Below, in pieces: positions 53,752-54,576 of a stretch of 54,576 nucleotides of DNA. How positions within the stretch are numbered: the first letter of the stretch is position 1; every line of letters begins with the position of its first letter. The DNA lies in the NCBI GenBank assembly GCA_028533045.1, contig JAQQAP010000024.1, positions 1 to 54,576 of the forward strand, read 5' to 3'. Below the pieces are notes generated by a model, which saw nothing but the letters and a program-made list of their open reading frames with translations, searched no databases and was not told the origin of the DNA. The DNA comes from Spirochaetales bacterium. GTDB lineage: Bacteria > Spirochaetota > Spirochaetia > DSM-2461. The position numbers and the translations under genes are program-made.

Positions 53752-53913
53752 TGTTCCCAATCCTTGAGCTTTTCCTAAAATTGTGGGATTTCACAAATAT
53801 ATTAGAGCTGTTTTAGCTGCTTCTATCCTCATAATCCTCCAGAGGCAAGGAACATTAGGAAAAAAAGTGTTTCAAACTCCCTGGAGTGAATAGCTCAAGG
53901 ATTGGGAACATTA
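53749..53913. mobile_element. MITE (165 bp) with ends identical to the IS1-like element
   Basis: The two ends are perfect 22-nt inverted repeats (53749-53770 and 53892-53913) and match 448-469. The 121-base interior has no coding capacity. It holds a second inverted pair, TTTTCCTAA (53770-53778) and TTAGGAAAA (53855-53863), and a 9-nt copy of the outermost end (GGAACATTA, 53849-53857). No clear target duplication is seen in the flanks. It lies between two convergent genes, supplies the stop codon of the left one and ends 3 bases from the stop of the right one. It is presumably moved in trans by the IS transposase. Confidence 0.85.
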
Positions 53914-53916
53914 CCA

Positions 53917-54375
53917 TCAGACCCGGAGACTCATCCCCAAGCGAATCATATCGCGACACTCAATCCCGTTTTCATATATCCTCTCCCGGTAATTGTCCCG
54001 GAAGAAATCGGGAATCACCCCTTCAATACGAAAGCCGCACTTTTGATAAAGAAGCAACTGCTGTACCCCGGGATTCCCCGTACCTATTTCAATACGCCCC
54101 ACTCCCAGGGACCGTACCTTTTCGATGGCAAAACGGACCAGACTCTTCCCAATCCCCCGGTTCTGGCAATCTTCCCGTACGGCCACATTCATAATCTCAT
54201 AGACATCGTCACCGGTTTGAAGAATCAGAACAACCCCCACTGCCGTCCCGTCTTCAGAAGCTATATAGCAGCTGCCAGAATCAAGGTAGGTTTGAACCAG
54301 CGCCCTATTGGGATCGGCTAACAACAAAAGGTCCCAGGGAACTTCCGCCCCCTCTTTCAGCTTCAAAATTTCCAT
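53917..54375 (-). CDS. GNAT-family N-acetyltransferase
   Basis: A 152-residue acetyltransferase. The acetyl-CoA loop is [19 protein letters not shown] (~73-91; Q/R-x2-G-x-G/A), preceded by the beta-strand YEIMNVAV, and followed by [14 protein letters not shown] typical of the C-terminal half. The substrate is unknown; small-molecule amines or protein N-termini are usual for the family. GGAGG lies four bases before the ATG. A heptanucleotide tandem repeat starts 15 bases upstream of the start codon and may influence expression. Confidence 0.88.
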   Translation of the reverse strand: MEILKLKEGAEVPWDLLLLADPNRALVQTYLDSGSCYIASEDGTAVGVVLILQTGDDVYEIMNVAVREDCQNRGIGKSLVRFAIEKVRSLGVGRIEIGTGNPGVQQLLLYQKCGFRIEGVIPDFFRDNYRERIYENGIECRDMIRLGMSLRV

Positions 54376-54390
54376 ACATCCTCCGTCACC

Positions 54391-54576
54391 CTTCCGTCTT
54401 CCGTCTTCCGTCTTCCGTCTTCCGTCTTCCGTCTTCCGTCTTCCGCTTTCCGCTTTCCGCTTTCCGCTTTCCGCTTTCCGCTTTCCGCTTTCCGCTTTCC
54501 GCTTTCCGCTTTCCGCTTTCCGCTTTCCGCTTTCCGCTTTCCGCTTTCCGCTTTCCGCTTTCCGCTTTCCGCTTTC
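54391..54576. repeat. Heptanucleotide tandem repeat (about 27 units, runs off the window)
   Basis: Seven copies of CTTCCGT (54391-54439), one CTTCCGC (54440-54446), then about 18.6 copies of TTTCCGC to the right edge. On the strand of the acetyltransferase gene it reads (GCGGAAA)n(ACGGAAG)n, purine-only except for one C per unit, and lies directly upstream of its ribosome-binding site. The block change from one unit type to the other is typical of slippage and homogenisation. Total length is unknown. Confidence 0.95.

Noticed and set aside
53749..53913. IS630/Tc1-type origin of the MITE because TA flanks both ends
   Set aside because: The TA belongs to the conserved end itself (also present at 468-469), and the transposase tail and TAATG end look IS1-like; a TA duplication cannot be separated from the repeat.
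54391..54576. CRISPR array
   Set aside because: Units are 7 bases and contiguous, with no spacers; it is a simple tandem repeat.

Overview
The window looks like chromosomal DNA of a free-living, probably marine or sediment-type spirochaete (Spirochaetota), roughly half G+C and densely coded. The strongest taxonomic hint is an 899-residue GreA whose transcript-cleavage domain is only the last ~150 residues, an architecture known from Treponema and relatives. The many chemoreceptor and second-messenger genes, a FapA/DUF342 protein and a CUT1 sugar importer without its own ATPase also fit. No rRNA, tRNA, CRISPR array or prophage was recognised. No stretch longer than 300 bases lacks a gene.

Layout. 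(1) 1-469: right end of an IS1-like insertion sequence whose 22-nt terminal repeat recurs at the far end of the window. (2) 11092-478, minus strand: one very tight gene string, purE-scpA-scpB-rluB-cmk-rpsA, then a GAF/sigma-54 activator, a membrane TPR protein, a CHASE2 adenylate cyclase, an extremely acidic lipoprotein and a small membrane protein. (3) 11201-20309, plus strand: small membrane protein, mutL, a STAS+HATPase fusion with a CBS+PP2C phosphatase (a compact partner-switching module), a Cache chemoreceptor, two divergent cyclase-homology proteins and a helical protein. (4) 25534-20272, minus strand: recB-recD, without recC. (5) 25630-29277, plus strand: a TPR protein and the giant greA, closed by a terminator. 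(6) 31973-29364 and 33367-32048, minus strand: hybrid histidine kinase and FapA-like protein. (7) 33478-38226, plus strand: argR-argC-argB-argD-argG with terminator. (8) Periplasmic binding protein (minus) and a secreted patatin/beta-barrel protein (plus). (9) 41396-50015: a cellobiose locus with cellobiose phosphorylase (plus), then on the minus strand a ROK repressor, a binding protein with two permeases, and a GH1 beta-glucosidase. (10) A 120-bp G+C-rich island, a glycosyltransferase, divergent argP-like/lysE-like genes, a TtcA-like gene, a 165-bp MITE, a GNAT acetyltransferase, and a heptanucleotide tandem repeat that runs off the right edge.

How the parts work together. In the cellobiose locus three promoters (phosphorylase, binding protein, ROK gene) each carry a related TTAGTTGGTT-type palindrome directly after the -10 box. 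This reads as a small autoregulated regulon: sugar in, ROK repressor off, uptake and phosphorolysis on. The arg cluster covers the central steps of arginine synthesis, and the ArgP/LysE pair about 14 kb away probably exports excess basic amino acid. The signalling block 13.5-20.3 kb and the cyclase/activator block 1-6 kb suggest heavy investment in cyclic-nucleotide-like and partner-switching signalling.

Most noteworthy: an IS end and a matching MITE, each abutting gene 3' ends, with the MITE supplying a stop codon; a heptamer repeat in the 5' region of an acetyltransferase gene; an adjacent pair of cyclase-homology proteins with complementary catalytic remnants; a repeated leaderless-gene architecture (-10 box, 5-7 nt, ATG); and the G+C island. 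All assignments are by eye; no database search was run.
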